Shown piece by piece: positions 46,179 to 55,135 of a stretch of DNA of 64,000 nt. A program made the translations under genes and the position numbers. The stretch comes from Oceanispirochaeta crateris (GTDB lineage Bacteria > Spirochaetota > Spirochaetia > DSM-2461). The DNA lies in NCBI RefSeq assembly GCF_008329965.1, contig NZ_CP036150.1:2542001-2606000 (forward strand), read 5' to 3'. Within the stretch, counting starts at the first letter, position 1; every line of letters starts with the position of its first letter. The notes under the pieces were generated by a model that did not search any database, was not told where the DNA came from, and saw nothing but the letters and a program-made list of their open reading frames with translations.

Positions 46179-46892
46179 ATGAAAAAGTTCAAAAAAAGTA
46201 TCGCCCTTTGGGCCCCATTGCAATTGATTATGATGGTGTTCATGCCACTGCCGGCCCTCTCCGCCTCGGGACAATCGGAGAAACAGGAAGAAGCCATGAA
46301 GTCGGAATCCATGGATATGGCATCTGAAAAAACAATGATGTCTTTTCCGGAAGGCATGGAAACAGCCGTATTTGCGGGTGGTTGTTTTTGGGGCGTGGAA
46401 GCTGTATTTGAAGGCCTTCAAGGAGTGGAAAATGTAGTCTCCGGTTACTCCGGGGGCTCCGCTGATACAGCCAGCTATTACAGCGTCGGTGCTGGAAATA
46501 CCGGCCATGCGGAATCGGTAGAAATTGTGTTTAATCCTGAAACCATCGACTTTGAGACTCTATTGGAAGTTTTCTTCACAGTAGCCCATGATCCGACACA
46601 ACTGAATTATCAAGGCCCCGATGTGGGAAGTGAATACCGCTCTGTTGTGTTCTATACAAGTGAAGATCAGAAGGCATCAACAATGAGGATGATTGAAAAA
46701 CTGGATTCACAAATGGTATTCCCTGAAAAAATCGTGACCGAGCTAGCGCCACTGGATACATTCTATCCCGCAGAAGACTATCATCAGGATTTTATGAAAT
46801 TGAATCCAAACCACGGATATATCGTCTATTGGGATCGTCCCAAGATTGTTGAGTTAGAAAAAAAATATCCTCACCTTTTGATGATGGAATGA
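46179..46892 (+). CDS. msrA: Exported peptide-methionine (S)-S-oxide reductase
   Basis: Reduces methionine-S-sulfoxide in exported proteins. I start at the ATG at 46179, 13 bp after the msrB stop, with CAGGAGTG upstream. The product of 237 aa has a signal peptide (cut near ALSASGQ), an acidic Met-rich linker, and the catalytic motif GGCFWGVE (C69) and GYSGG. Together with msrB it forms a periplasmic repair pair that would normally need a membrane electron carrier such as CcdA. Confidence 0.93.
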   Translation: MKKFKKSIALWAPLQLIMMVFMPLPALSASGQSEKQEEAMKSESMDMASEKTMMSFPEGMETAVFAGGCFWGVEAVFEGLQGVENVVSGYSGGSADTASYYSVGAGNTGHAESVEIVFNPETIDFETLLEVFFTVAHDPTQLNYQGPDVGSEYRSVVFYTSEDQKASTMRMIEKLDSQMVFPEKIVTELAPLDTFYPAEDYHQDFMKLNPNHGYIVYWDRPKIVELEKKYPHLLMME

Positions 46893-46917
46893 TATTAAAA
46901 GATTAGATTTTGTATGA

Positions 46918-46968
46918 TCTGTATTGGAATCGGATTCACAACGATTTTTCTTCCGGCTCCAATACAGA
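46918..46968. other. Large imperfect hairpin downstream of msrA
   Basis: Outer arms of 11 bp, TCTGTATTGGA (46918-46928) and TCCAATACAGA (46958-46968), then a 2 x 2 internal loop and inner arms CGGA (46931-46934) and TCCG (46952-46955) around a 17-base loop. No T-run follows, so it is not a classic terminator. Confidence 0.65.
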
Positions 46969-47012
46969 CCTGGAAAGAACTGTTTCGTCTCTGTCCCTTC
47001 CATGGAAACTAT

Positions 47013-47041
47013 TTGATCTTATCCCGGGATTAAGATAATAT
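47013..47041 (+). promoter_or_regulatory. Promoter of marR, placed for a leaderless mRNA
   Basis: TTGATC (47013-47018), exactly 17 bp, TAATAT (47036-47041), then six bases to the ATG at 47048. No Shine-Dalgarno sequence. Confidence 0.6.
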
Positions 47042-47047
47042 GCTTTC

Positions 47048-47473
47048 ATGTTTCAGCTGGATAATTGTGTATACTACATCGCCACCCTCGGTTTAAAGAA
47101 AGTCACAGACAGTTACAATGATATTCTTAAAAACTATGGAGCTACCCGAGTTCAATGGATAGCGCTTTATTACATTGAAAAATCGGATGGGATTCGTCGG
47201 TCTGCTCTGGCGGAGATGATGCACTCTCAGGAGACATCCATTGCCCGCCTGATCAACCGTCTGGTAAAAAATGGTTTTGTGGAACGAAAAACCGATCCCG
47301 ATGACCGCAGAGCCGTAAAAATATTTTGCACAGACCTTGGTCATCAGATGTATGAAAAACTCCTTCCCGTATGTGATTCCTTCTACAAAAAGATCATCAA
47401 GGACATTCCCAAGGAAGAACTTGAAACCTTTAGATCCGTTCTGGACCGTCTGGTTATCAACAGCGAAACCTAA
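47048..47473 (+). CDS. MarR-family transcriptional regulator
   Basis: A 141-aa winged-helix regulator. The recognition region is RSALAEMMHSQETSIARLINRLVKNGFVERKTDPDDRRAVKIF, with the wing motif DPDDRRA of the family. One cysteine near the N-terminus (FQLDNCVYY) and others (FCTDLG, PVCDSF) could allow redox sensing, but this is speculative. It lies between the msr and cysteine operons; targets cannot be read from the sequence. Confidence 0.88.
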   Translation: MFQLDNCVYYIATLGLKKVTDSYNDILKNYGATRVQWIALYYIEKSDGIRRSALAEMMHSQETSIARLINRLVKNGFVERKTDPDDRRAVKIFCTDLGHQMYEKLLPVCDSFYKKIIKDIPKEELETFRSVLDRLVINSET

Positions 47474-47509
47474 ATAATCCTTATTTTTTAATTTTTTTTG
47501 CCATTCCTC

Positions 47510-47556
47510 TTGAAAACTTTATCCTCAATCACTACTATTTACATAGTATTTGTAGT
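47510..47556 (+). promoter_or_regulatory. Promoter and likely operator of the Rrf2-cysK-metY operon
   Basis: TTGAAA (47510-47515), 17 bp, TACTAT (47533-47538). A perfect dyad ACTAT-TTAC-ATAGT (47534-47547) overlaps the -10 box, and outer arms ACTAC and GTAGT (47531-47535, 47552-47556) flank it. Autorepression by the Rrf2 protein is expected. Confidence 0.6.
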
Positions 47557-47574
47557 AATTAAGGAAACGAAAAG

Positions 47575-48009
47575 ATGAAATTATCCACAAAATCCAGATA
47601 TGCAACCCGGCTGATGGTCAACTTGGCTTGGAATTATCATCAGGGCCCCATGCAGCTGAATGAAATATCCAGAAAAGAGGACATCTCTGAAAAATACCTG
47701 AGTCAGATTGTCATTACCCTCAGGGGCGCCGGATTGATCCGTTCTGTGAGAGGAGCCCACGGAGGCTACCTGCTGACACGGGACCCCCAGGAAATTTCAC
47801 TCAGAAATATTGTTGAAGTCATGGAAGGTGGCCTGGACATCGTTGATTGCTTGAGTGATGAACAAAACTGCAGCCGTTCTGGACAATGTATAACCCGGGA
47901 CGTATGGAATAAGGTAAGCGCAGCCATAAAAGAGTCTCTTGAAGAAATCAGTCTTGACGAACTGGCTAAACAGGTTCGCCAATCTGATGAACCCATGTAT
48001 TTTATCTAA
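47575..48009 (+). CDS. Rrf2-family regulator (IscR/CymR-like) with Fe-S cysteines
   Basis: A 144-aa regulator beginning [18 protein letters not shown] and with the conserved RGAHGGYLL wing. C92, C99 and C105 match the spacing of the IscR [2Fe-2S] ligands (92, 98, 104 there), so it may sense Fe-S status. It is followed by cysK and metY, so CymR-like control of sulfur assimilation is equally likely. The upstream dyad overlaps its own -10 box. Confidence 0.9.
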   Translation: MKLSTKSRYATRLMVNLAWNYHQGPMQLNEISRKEDISEKYLSQIVITLRGAGLIRSVRGAHGGYLLTRDPQEISLRNIVEVMEGGLDIVDCLSDEQNCSRSGQCITRDVWNKVSAAIKESLEEISLDELAKQVRQSDEPMYFI

Positions 48010-48040
48010 GAATAAACAAGAAATTGTATGGAGGTATGAT

Positions 48041-48967
48041 TTGAGTCAGAAAATAGCAAAAGACATTACAGAATTGATAGGGAATACTCCTCTTGTAAGG
48101 CTGAATAAATTCGGAAAAGAAGCAGAGATTCTTCTTAAACTGGAATTCTTCAACCCCCTTGGCAGTGTCAAGGACAGAATTGGGAAGTATATGATCGAAG
48201 CCGCAGAAAAAAGCGGTAAGCTCACAGCCGGCACGACACTCATCGAGCCCACAAGCGGCAATACGGGAATAGCCCTGGCCTATATTTGTGCCCAGAGAGG
48301 CTACAAACTGATTTTGACTATGCCAGACACGATGAGCATTGAACGAAGAAAGCTCCTACAGATTTTTGGTGCTGAACTCATTTTGACCCCCGGCAGCGAT
48401 GGGATGAAAGGGGCCCTGAATAAGGCACAAGAGCTACATGAACAGACCGAAAATTCCATTATTCTGCAGCAGTTTGAAAACCCTGCGAATCCCGAGGCAC
48501 ACAGACAGACCACCGCCAAGGAGATCTGGGAAGCCACGGGAGGAAAAGTAGACATTTTTATCGCAGGTGTAGGAACTGGTGGAACCTTAACAGGGGTCTC
48601 AGAGATTCTAAAAAAAGAGAATCCCCAGCTCAAATCCTACGCTGTAGAACCCATAGAGTCAGCCATCTTGTCCGGTGAACAGCCCGGCCCCCATAAGATT
48701 CAGGGGATTGGCGCAGGCTTCATCCCAGCTGTTCTCAACACGGCCATCTATGACGAGGTGATAAAAGTGCCCTCCACAGAAGCAGGTGAAACAGCAAGAA
48801 AATTGGCAAAAGAAGAAGGGATTCTCGTTGGAATCTCCGCCGGAGCCAATGTCAGAGCCGCCGAGATCCTGGCGGGACGTCCTGAAAACAAGGGAAAAAC
48901 CATTGTGACAATCGGCTGTGACACAGGAGAACGATACCTGAGCACATGGCTGTTTGATGATATTTAA
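48041..48967 (+). CDS. cysK: Cysteine synthase
   Basis: Makes cysteine from O-acetylserine and sulfide with PLP. I start at the TTG at 48041, six bases after GGAGG, because the homologous N-terminus begins [19 protein letters not shown]. The 308-aa enzyme has PLP lysine K44 in [11 protein letters not shown], the substrate loop [12 protein letters not shown] and the phosphate-binding GTGGTLTG. It lies in the Rrf2 operon. Confidence 0.95.
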   Translation: MSQKIAKDITELIGNTPLVRLNKFGKEAEILLKLEFFNPLGSVKDRIGKYMIEAAEKSGKLTAGTTLIEPTSGNTGIALAYICAQRGYKLILTMPDTMSIERRKLLQIFGAELILTPGSDGMKGALNKAQELHEQTENSIILQQFENPANPEAHRQTTAKEIWEATGGKVDIFIAGVGTGGTLTGVSEILKKENPQLKSYAVEPIESAILSGEQPGPHKIQGIGAGFIPAVLNTAIYDEVIKVPSTEAGETARKLAKEEGILVGISAGANVRAAEILAGRPENKGKTIVTIGCDTGERYLSTWLFDDI

Positions 48968-49008
48968 ATTTTTATTTTTTAAACCGGGAAATTGAAGGAG
49001 AAACCATT

Positions 49009-50304
49009 ATGCCTTATAGCGAAGTTAAGAAGCCCTCATTTGAAACTGTTGCCCTCCATGCAGGACAAACTATCGATGCCACAAAATCCAGAGGTGTTCC
49101 ACTGCATAGAACATCCGCCTACCTCTTTGATTCTGCAGAACATGCACAGAATCTTTTTGCTCTGAAAGAACTGGGAAATATCTATACCCGTCTGGGGAAT
49201 CCTACCCAGGATGTTCTGGAACAGAGAGTCGCCGCTCTCGAGGGAGGCGCTGCGGCCCTGGCCCTGGCATCGGGTACGAATGCCATTTTTTACAGCATCA
49301 TCAATATTTGCAACCATGGAGATGAAGTTGTATCCAGTTCAAACCTGTATGGCGGTACATACACGATGTTCAATGATATTCTTCCCCAATTTGGAGTCAA
49401 AGTCAGGTTTGCAGATCCAAACGATCCGGCAGCCCTGAAAGCCGCCATCAATGAGAAGACAAGAGTGTTATACACAGAAACCATCGGGAACCCCTCTCTT
49501 GATGTGGCAGACATCGATATGTTTGCATCTTTGTCCAAAGAATTTGAAATACCACTGGTTGTGGATTCAACATTCACGACCCCCTACCTGCTGAGACCCA
49601 TCGAACACGGGGCCCATATTGTCATTCACTCCCTGACAAAATGGATTGGCGGACATGGTACAGCCATCGGTGGAATCGTTGTAGATTCCGGAACCTTCAA
49701 CTGGCAGAACCCAAAGTTCTCCCTCTACAATGAACCAGACGGAGGATACCACGGACTGCGTTTTGCACAGGATCTAGGAGACCTGAATCCCCTGGCCTTC
49801 ATACTTCGAATGAGAACTGTTCCCCTGAGAAACCTGGGAGGTTCCATAGCTCCAGATAACTGCTGGATGTTCCTGCAGGGCCTTGAGACTCTGGCGATCC
49901 GCATGGAAAGACATTCCGAAAACGCTCTGTCTGTGGCAAAGCATCTTGAGAGCCATCCAGATGTTTCCTGGGTCAGATACCCCGGTCTTGAAAAAGATCC
50001 GGCTCATAAACTGGCTACAAAACTTCTGCCAGCAGGAGCGGGAGGAATGGTTGTCTTTGGCATCAAGGGCGGTAGAGAAGCCGGCCAGAAATTCATCGAA
50101 AACCTGAATCTTTTTTCCCATGTGGCCAATGTGGGGGATGCCAAGAGCTTGGCCATCCATCCTGCCTCCACAACTCATTCCCAGCTTTCAGATGAAAATT
50201 TGATCTCCGCTGGAATCTCGGGAGACCTGATTCGATTGTCTATCGGCCTTGAAAATATCAAAGATATCAAGGCGGATATCGACCAGTCACTCAAATCAGT
50301 CTAA
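49009..50304 (+). CDS. metY: O-acetylhomoserine sulfhydrylase
   Basis: PLP enzyme of the Cys/Met gamma family that makes homocysteine (or related thiols) from O-acetylhomoserine and sulfide. The 431-aa length is that of MetY, longer than MetB/MetC. It has FETVALHAGQ at the start, YTRLGNPTQDVLEQRVAALEGG-type core, and PLP lysine K211 in HSLTKWIGGHGTAIGG. GAAGGAG precedes the ATG. Its terminator is at 50317-50352. Confidence 0.93.
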   Translation: MPYSEVKKPSFETVALHAGQTIDATKSRGVPLHRTSAYLFDSAEHAQNLFALKELGNIYTRLGNPTQDVLEQRVAALEGGAAALALASGTNAIFYSIINICNHGDEVVSSSNLYGGTYTMFNDILPQFGVKVRFADPNDPAALKAAINEKTRVLYTETIGNPSLDVADIDMFASLSKEFEIPLVVDSTFTTPYLLRPIEHGAHIVIHSLTKWIGGHGTAIGGIVVDSGTFNWQNPKFSLYNEPDGGYHGLRFAQDLGDLNPLAFILRMRTVPLRNLGGSIAPDNCWMFLQGLETLAIRMERHSENALSVAKHLESHPDVSWVRYPGLEKDPAHKLATKLLPAGAGGMVVFGIKGGREAGQKFIENLNLFSHVANVGDAKSLAIHPASTTHSQLSDENLISAGISGDLIRLSIGLENIKDIKADIDQSLKSV

Positions 50305-50316
50305 AAGATATGATTC

Positions 50317-50352
50317 AAAGAGCCGAAGCCCAGGGTTTCGGCTCTTTTTTAT
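50317..50352 (+). terminator. Intrinsic terminator after metY
   Basis: Arms AGAGCCGAA and TTCGGCTCT pair perfectly around a short loop, followed by six or more T. Confidence 0.92.
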
Positions 50353-50446
50353 TGTTCTTTTCCCACTGTTGCTCTATGTTTTAAATTAAGTTATGAGTAA
50401 GACGGTCTTTATTGACCTATCGATTTTTAAACCCCGGAAAAAATAG

Positions 50447-52162
50447 ATGGATGAGAACAGGAATAAAATAGAAACACCCGCATACTTTCATATGGAGTCT
50501 TTCCGTAGAGAAGAAGTGCTGGCACAAATAGGGAGTTTTACCCAGGTCCAGTACCAACTGTTCCACAATATCTGTGAATTCTGGAACCCGGTCCTGGATT
50601 ACAACCACTTTATCTTAAAAAGTTCCAAATCTTTTTTGGCCTCCAACAATCAGCTGGAACTGCTTATGGGGAAATTGAAGGCGGCTCATATGGGGCTCCT
50701 CCAATACGGGGTGAACGACGGTGAAATGAAAGCATCCCGAATCATATTATGCGACAAAGATGCGTTTCCCTTCTTTTACTATCTTACCGAAGACTTCTTT
50801 GCCCGTCATATTTTTGAACATAAACACCCTTTTCTGACTATAAAAGCCTTCGATGATGACGGCATAACTCTCCCTGTGGATATGATAACTCCCTTAGAAA
50901 CATCCATGCTCAGTCCCGGATTTGCCTCTCAGAACAAAGATCTCAAAATCATTGGTATCAACAGGAAGATGAAGTCTCCCATCCTCTTGCCTTCGGGGAT
51001 GATGAAAGAGTTTATCACGGCCCTTATCTCCCATATCCGTCTGGAAATGGCAAGCCCTAACCTCATGGAAAATCTGTCCCGTATAACCTCCAAAAAAATC
51101 AGCGACATTCAGAAAGACCTGAGCAAAAGAGAACCAGACTTCTGGATCATGGCCTGTCAAAAACTCATTGAACACAAAGAGGACCTCAAAATCAGATTCA
51201 AAGGCCTGAACCCTCTGATATTCACAAGCTGCCAGCTTCTGCAGACATATTTTCAAAATACCATAACTGAAAAAAAACAAGAATTGATTACGGAAAGTGA
51301 AAAACAGAAAGCCCGGGAAGAAATGATCAAGGGAATCAAGATGAGGGAAGCTTCCTGGACTCCTGTCAGCGTTTTGGATGAACAGCTCAAAGAAAAAGAG
51401 GAGAAGTGGCCGGGGTTCCGTGAGGAATTCAAACAGGCGGCATTGGTAAGAGGAGAATCCAAAGAACAACCCGAACTCGTATTCATCAACAATATGATTA
51501 TCCATAAGGATTTTTTATTCCACTACTTTACCAGGCAAATCAGCACCCTCAGAAACCATCTTCTATTTCTATATCAGGATCAGATGAGTGACCTATTAAA
51601 GCGCAACAGAACCGACAAATACACCCAATTCTTTAGCCGTAGCAACTTCCGTTCGGACATTATGTCCAGAATAAAAGATAAGGATCTGCAGCTGTGGGAG
51701 CTCCTGCAGAAACCGACCCGTGTGGCCGAAGGGGCCTATCATTACCTGCAGGAAGTCAAAGGGATCACAAAATCGACTAGAATCAAAGATGTGATGGGCC
51801 TTTATTTCCATTCGGACCTGAAAAACTTCAGACAAGTGGATTCCATGTTTCAGTTAAAGCTTTTGACAATGTTTGAAAAAGCGTACAAGGAACTGGGATG
51901 GTGGGGACGGTTCATCCTCCGTCTGACTGGCCGCTACGAAAGTTATGTAACCATGTTCTCCGAAACCACCGCAGAAGCCAACCAGCTAAAATCCACCCAC
52001 TCCCTGCGGCATAAAAAAAGTTTGACGAAAAAACCCTACGGGAAAGAAGGGAATACTCCGGGGAAGATTCAACGCCTGCAGAATAAAAGCAGCAGCTACT
52101 CACCTCGGGATAAGAGAAAGGCATGGGCCGAATTTGACGATGCCCTCAAACGGAAAAAATAA
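50447..52162 (+). CDS. Unknown 571-aa cytosolic protein
   Basis: A soluble, mostly helical protein without signal peptide, membrane helices or motif I recognise. A Lys/Glu-rich coiled region (about 270-320) and a strongly basic C-terminal tail (SLRHKKSLTKKPYGK and later repeats of Lys/Arg) suggest contact with nucleic acid or another acidic partner. It stands alone between two terminator/riboswitch-controlled units, with a weak GGA ribosome site. No function is proposed. Confidence 0.65.
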   Translation: MDENRNKIETPAYFHMESFRREEVLAQIGSFTQVQYQLFHNICEFWNPVLDYNHFILKSSKSFLASNNQLELLMGKLKAAHMGLLQYGVNDGEMKASRIILCDKDAFPFFYYLTEDFFARHIFEHKHPFLTIKAFDDDGITLPVDMITPLETSMLSPGFASQNKDLKIIGINRKMKSPILLPSGMMKEFITALISHIRLEMASPNLMENLSRITSKKISDIQKDLSKREPDFWIMACQKLIEHKEDLKIRFKGLNPLIFTSCQLLQTYFQNTITEKKQELITESEKQKAREEMIKGIKMREASWTPVSVLDEQLKEKEEKWPGFREEFKQAALVRGESKEQPELVFINNMIIHKDFLFHYFTRQISTLRNHLLFLYQDQMSDLLKRNRTDKYTQFFSRSNFRSDIMSRIKDKDLQLWELLQKPTRVAEGAYHYLQEVKGITKSTRIKDVMGLYFHSDLKNFRQVDSMFQLKLLTMFEKAYKELGWWGRFILRLTGRYESYVTMFSETTAEANQLKSTHSLRHKKSLTKKPYGKEGNTPGKIQRLQNKSSSYSPRDKRKAWAEFDDALKRKK

Positions 52163-52214
52163 GCGGAAAAAAGATAGATATTGCAGACTCTTTTTCATCC
52201 TTAGAAAGAGCTCC

Positions 52215-52260
52215 TTGACGGTCCTCTGTATTGACCTATGATGCCGCGAAAGAGTATGAT
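52215..52260 (+). promoter_or_regulatory. Tandem promoters before the thiamine riboswitch
   Basis: TTGACG (52215-52220), 16 bp, TATGAT (52237-52242), and TTGACC (52231-52236), 18 bp, TATGAT (52255-52260). The second would start transcription at the first base of the riboswitch. Confidence 0.65.
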
Positions 52261-52266
52261 CTCATC

Positions 52267-52350
52267 AACCCAGGGGTGGTTCTGTCTGTTCAGATCCTGA
52301 GATCATACCCATTGAACCTGATACGGATAATGCCGTCGAAGGGAATAGGT
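52267..52350 (+). promoter_or_regulatory. TPP (thiamine pyrophosphate) riboswitch
   Basis: In order: a GGGGTGG-type P3 entry, CTGAGATCATACCC, TTGAACCTGATACGGAT and AATGCCGTCGAAGGGAA. These match the invariant CUGAGA, ACCUGAU, GGAUAAUGC and GAAGGGA boxes of the THI element. It precedes a thiamine ABC transporter, which confirms the class. Confidence 0.95.
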
Positions 52351-52363
52351 CCTGTCTTACACT

Positions 52364-52396
52364 CTCCTCTGGTTACCATTTACCAGGAGTTTTTTA
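52364..52396 (+). terminator. Riboswitch expression platform, terminator overlapping the thiB ribosome site
   Basis: CTCC(TC)TGGT pairs with ACCAGGAG and is followed by six T. The same AGGAG serves as the ribosome site seven bases before the thiB ATG, so the hairpin could stop transcription and hide the ribosome site together. Confidence 0.7.
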
Positions 52397-53452
52397 ATGA
52401 AAAAAACAATCTATGCTTTTTGCTTTCTATTCCTCTCCATTATGGCATTTGCCTCGGGACAACAAGAAATGTCAACAACCTCTGAGTCGCCTGAAAGTTC
52501 TGCCACTATGGAAAAAAAAGTGCTCAATATCCTCTGTTATGACTCTTTTGCCTCTGAGTGGGGTCCCGGACCGGCTCTGGTGGAACAATTTACCGCCAAA
52601 ACAGGTATTGAAGTTCAGTTAAATGCTCCGGGAGATGCGGTGATGATCCTGACGAGGGCCATTATGGAGAAGGACGATCCCACTGCGGACCTCATCATTG
52701 GTCCAGACAACAACCTCCTGGCCAGAACACTAAATGAAGGAATTCTGCAGCCCTACGATGCCCCTGCTCTCGCAGAAATCTCCTCAGAGCTGAAGTTTGA
52801 TTCATCCAACCACCTCCTCCCCTTTGACTGGGGTTACTTCGCCATCTGCTACGATTCTGAAGTTTTAAGCAATCCCCCCTCTTCACTGGAAGATCTGACA
52901 AAACCAGAATATGCAAAATCTCTGGTCCTCATGGACCCCCGGACATCCAGCCCAGGAATGGGATTTCTCCTTTGGACAAGAGCCGTTTATGGTGAAGACT
53001 ATCTTGACTACTGGAACAGACTGGCTCCCTCGGTTCTGACCGTCACAGAAAGCTGGAGCAGTGGATACGGTTTATTTACCAGCGGCGAAGCTCCCCTGGT
53101 CCTCAGCTACTCAACCTCCCCTGTTTATCATAAAATGTGGGAAGAATCAGAACGATATAAGGCTCTGAACTTTGCCGAGGGAAATTATCTTCAGGTTGAA
53201 GGTGTCGGAATCATCAAGGGAGCAGCCCATCCGGACGCCGCCCGTCAATTCATTGATTTTATGCTGTCCCCCGAAGGTCAGCTCATCATAGCCACCAACA
53301 ACATCATGATGCCTGCCGTGACTTCTACGGAACTGCCCGAAGCCTTCGACATGGCCTTCTATTCAGAAAACCCCCTCCTCCTGGACAAGGAAGAGATCAG
53401 CAAGGGAGAAGAAGAATGGGTTCAATCCTGGGTTGAGAAATCAGGACTCTAA
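52397..53452 (+). CDS. thiB: Thiamine ABC transporter, substrate-binding protein
   Basis: Periplasmic receptor that hands thiamine to the permease. The 351-aa protein has an N-terminal signal (cut near AFASG), then segments typical of ThiB: CYDSFASEWGPGPALVEQF, IIGPDNNLL, LPFDWGYFAI, DPRTSSPGMGFLLW, SWSSGYGLF and LVLSYSTSPVYH. No lipobox cysteine is present at the signal end. It is the first gene of the riboswitch-controlled operon and its stop overlaps thiP by 1 bp. Confidence 0.95.
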   Translation: MKKTIYAFCFLFLSIMAFASGQQEMSTTSESPESSATMEKKVLNILCYDSFASEWGPGPALVEQFTAKTGIEVQLNAPGDAVMILTRAIMEKDDPTADLIIGPDNNLLARTLNEGILQPYDAPALAEISSELKFDSSNHLLPFDWGYFAICYDSEVLSNPPSSLEDLTKPEYAKSLVLMDPRTSSPGMGFLLWTRAVYGEDYLDYWNRLAPSVLTVTESWSSGYGLFTSGEAPLVLSYSTSPVYHKMWEESERYKALNFAEGNYLQVEGVGIIKGAAHPDAARQFIDFMLSPEGQLIIATNNIMMPAVTSTELPEAFDMAFYSENPLLLDKEEISKGEEEWVQSWVEKSGL

Positions 53453-55134
53453 TGACTCAAACCAAAGGATTTAAACCGGGAGAACTTCGGATTCTCCCGG
53501 TCATCCTCTTCCTTTTTTTGACATTTTACCTCCCCGTGACAGTCCTCCTTCTCAAGGGACTGCGCTCGGGAGAGGGATGGACCCTAGAATGGTTAAGAGA
53601 ACTACTTCTGAGTCCCTACTACAGAAGAATATTTGCCTTTACCATGGTTCAGGCCCTCATGAGCACAATTCTATCTATCCTGGTGGCTCTACCGGGAGGA
53701 TGGATTCTTTCCCACCTTGATTTTCCAGGGAAGAAGGTTCTCAAGGCCCTCACAACGATCCCCTTCATCCTGCCTTCCATCCTGGTGGTTCTTGGGTTTA
53801 TCCTCTTTTGGGGACGTCAGGGGGTTGTCAACAAGGCTCTCATGGCTCTCACCAGTCAAGACAAACCGGTGTTGGATGTGCTCTACTCCTTTAAGGCCAT
53901 CCTGTTGGCCCATGTGTTCTATAATTTCCCTATCGCTCTGCGTCTTATCGCCGCCTGGTGGGAAGGTCTGGGAGAATCGCAGCACCTGGCAGCCAGAACC
54001 CTGGGGGCTTCGGAAGCCAGGATATTCAGAACCATAACGCTGCCCCAGCTCCTTCCTGGCATGATCAGCGCGGGCACCCTTATCTTCCTCTACTGTTTTA
54101 TGAGTTTTGCCGTCGTCTTGGTTTTAGGAGGCGGGCCGCGCTACTCTACCATGGAAGTAGAAGTCTACAGACTGGTCAAGTACTCCCTCGACTTTGGTAA
54201 GGGAGGAGCCCTGGCCCTCATAGAAACCGTGGCGACTCTGTTTATTACCTGGTTTTATATCAATAGGGAAAATAAGAATATTCAGAGGCAAGTTTGGCAT
54301 GGCAGACACATAAACTGGAAGGACTTATCCTTAAGGACACAGCTTTTATGTGCCTTGTACTTCATGGTCATCCTATTCATCATCTTTGGTCCTATTCTGA
54401 CAGTCATGGTTCAGTCGCTTCTGGTGCAGACAACCAGGACCGGTCCAGTCAGTCTGTCATTCCGCTGGTATAAGGAGATGCTCGCTCCTCCCGGAGCTTC
54501 CAGAAGCGCCAGCGCCCTACTCCTGGCCACGTCCATAAGAAACAGCCTGTTTTTAGCCTTTGCAACACTCTTTTTGACCCTCTCCATCGGGGTCTACACC
54601 TCCTGGGTCCTCTCTCGCTATAGGTTCCGTCATTCCTCCCTGATTGAATCGCTGATCATGATGCCCATGGGTGTCTCATCGGTTGTCCTCGGAATGGGTT
54701 ATCTCTGGCTCAGACGGGGAGGAAGACTGGATGGCATTCCCCCGGTCCTTTCCATCATATTAGCTCACACTGTGATTGCCCTGCCTTTTGTCCTTCGGAG
54801 TCTGACCCCGTCCATAAAGCGGATTCGTCAAAGCCTCCTGGATGCATCAAGGCTCATGGGTGCCGGTGGGTGGAAACAGTTTAGGACCATTGAGCTGCCC
54901 ATGATCCGCCCGGGGCTGATCACTGGAGGCGCCTTTGCTCTAGCCATTTCCCTGGGAGAAATTAATGCGACTCTCATCCTCTCGGAATCCGGAGTCACCA
55001 CCATTCCCATTGCCATACTGAAGCTGATCGGTAGCTATAAATTTACCAGCGCCTGTGCCCTCGGCACCATTCTAATACTGATATGTATGGCCGCCTTTAT
55101 CCTGATTGACGCCTTTGACGGCTGGGAGAACTGA
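53452..55134 (+). CDS. thiP: Thiamine ABC transporter, fused double permease
   Basis: A 560-aa membrane protein with about twelve helices, made of two homologous halves, each ending in the ABC coupling motif (AARTLGASEARIFRTI in the first, ASRLMGAGGWKQFRTI in the second, both EAA-type loops). Duplicated permeases are typical of ThiP and FbpB. The start overlaps the thiB stop as TAATG. Confidence 0.93.
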   Translation: MTQTKGFKPGELRILPVILFLFLTFYLPVTVLLLKGLRSGEGWTLEWLRELLLSPYYRRIFAFTMVQALMSTILSILVALPGGWILSHLDFPGKKVLKALTTIPFILPSILVVLGFILFWGRQGVVNKALMALTSQDKPVLDVLYSFKAILLAHVFYNFPIALRLIAAWWEGLGESQHLAARTLGASEARIFRTITLPQLLPGMISAGTLIFLYCFMSFAVVLVLGGGPRYSTMEVEVYRLVKYSLDFGKGGALALIETVATLFITWFYINRENKNIQRQVWHGRHINWKDLSLRTQLLCALYFMVILFIIFGPILTVMVQSLLVQTTRTGPVSLSFRWYKEMLAPPGASRSASALLLATSIRNSLFLAFATLFLTLSIGVYTSWVLSRYRFRHSSLIESLIMMPMGVSSVVLGMGYLWLRRGGRLDGIPPVLSIILAHTVIALPFVLRSLTPSIKRIRQSLLDASRLMGAGGWKQFRTIELPMIRPGLITGGAFALAISLGEINATLILSESGVTTIPIAILKLIGSYKFTSACALGTILILICMAAFILIDAFDGWEN

Positions 55135-55135
55135 C

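Noticed and set aside
50894-51505. Minus-strand frame of 203 codons in the unknown 571-aa gene
   Set aside because: Composition is biased to Phe and Leu as expected for antisense, and no start signal is seen.
52231-52485. Short plus-strand frame across the thiamine leader
   Set aside because: It covers the TPP riboswitch and the start of thiB in another frame; the RNA element explains the conservation.
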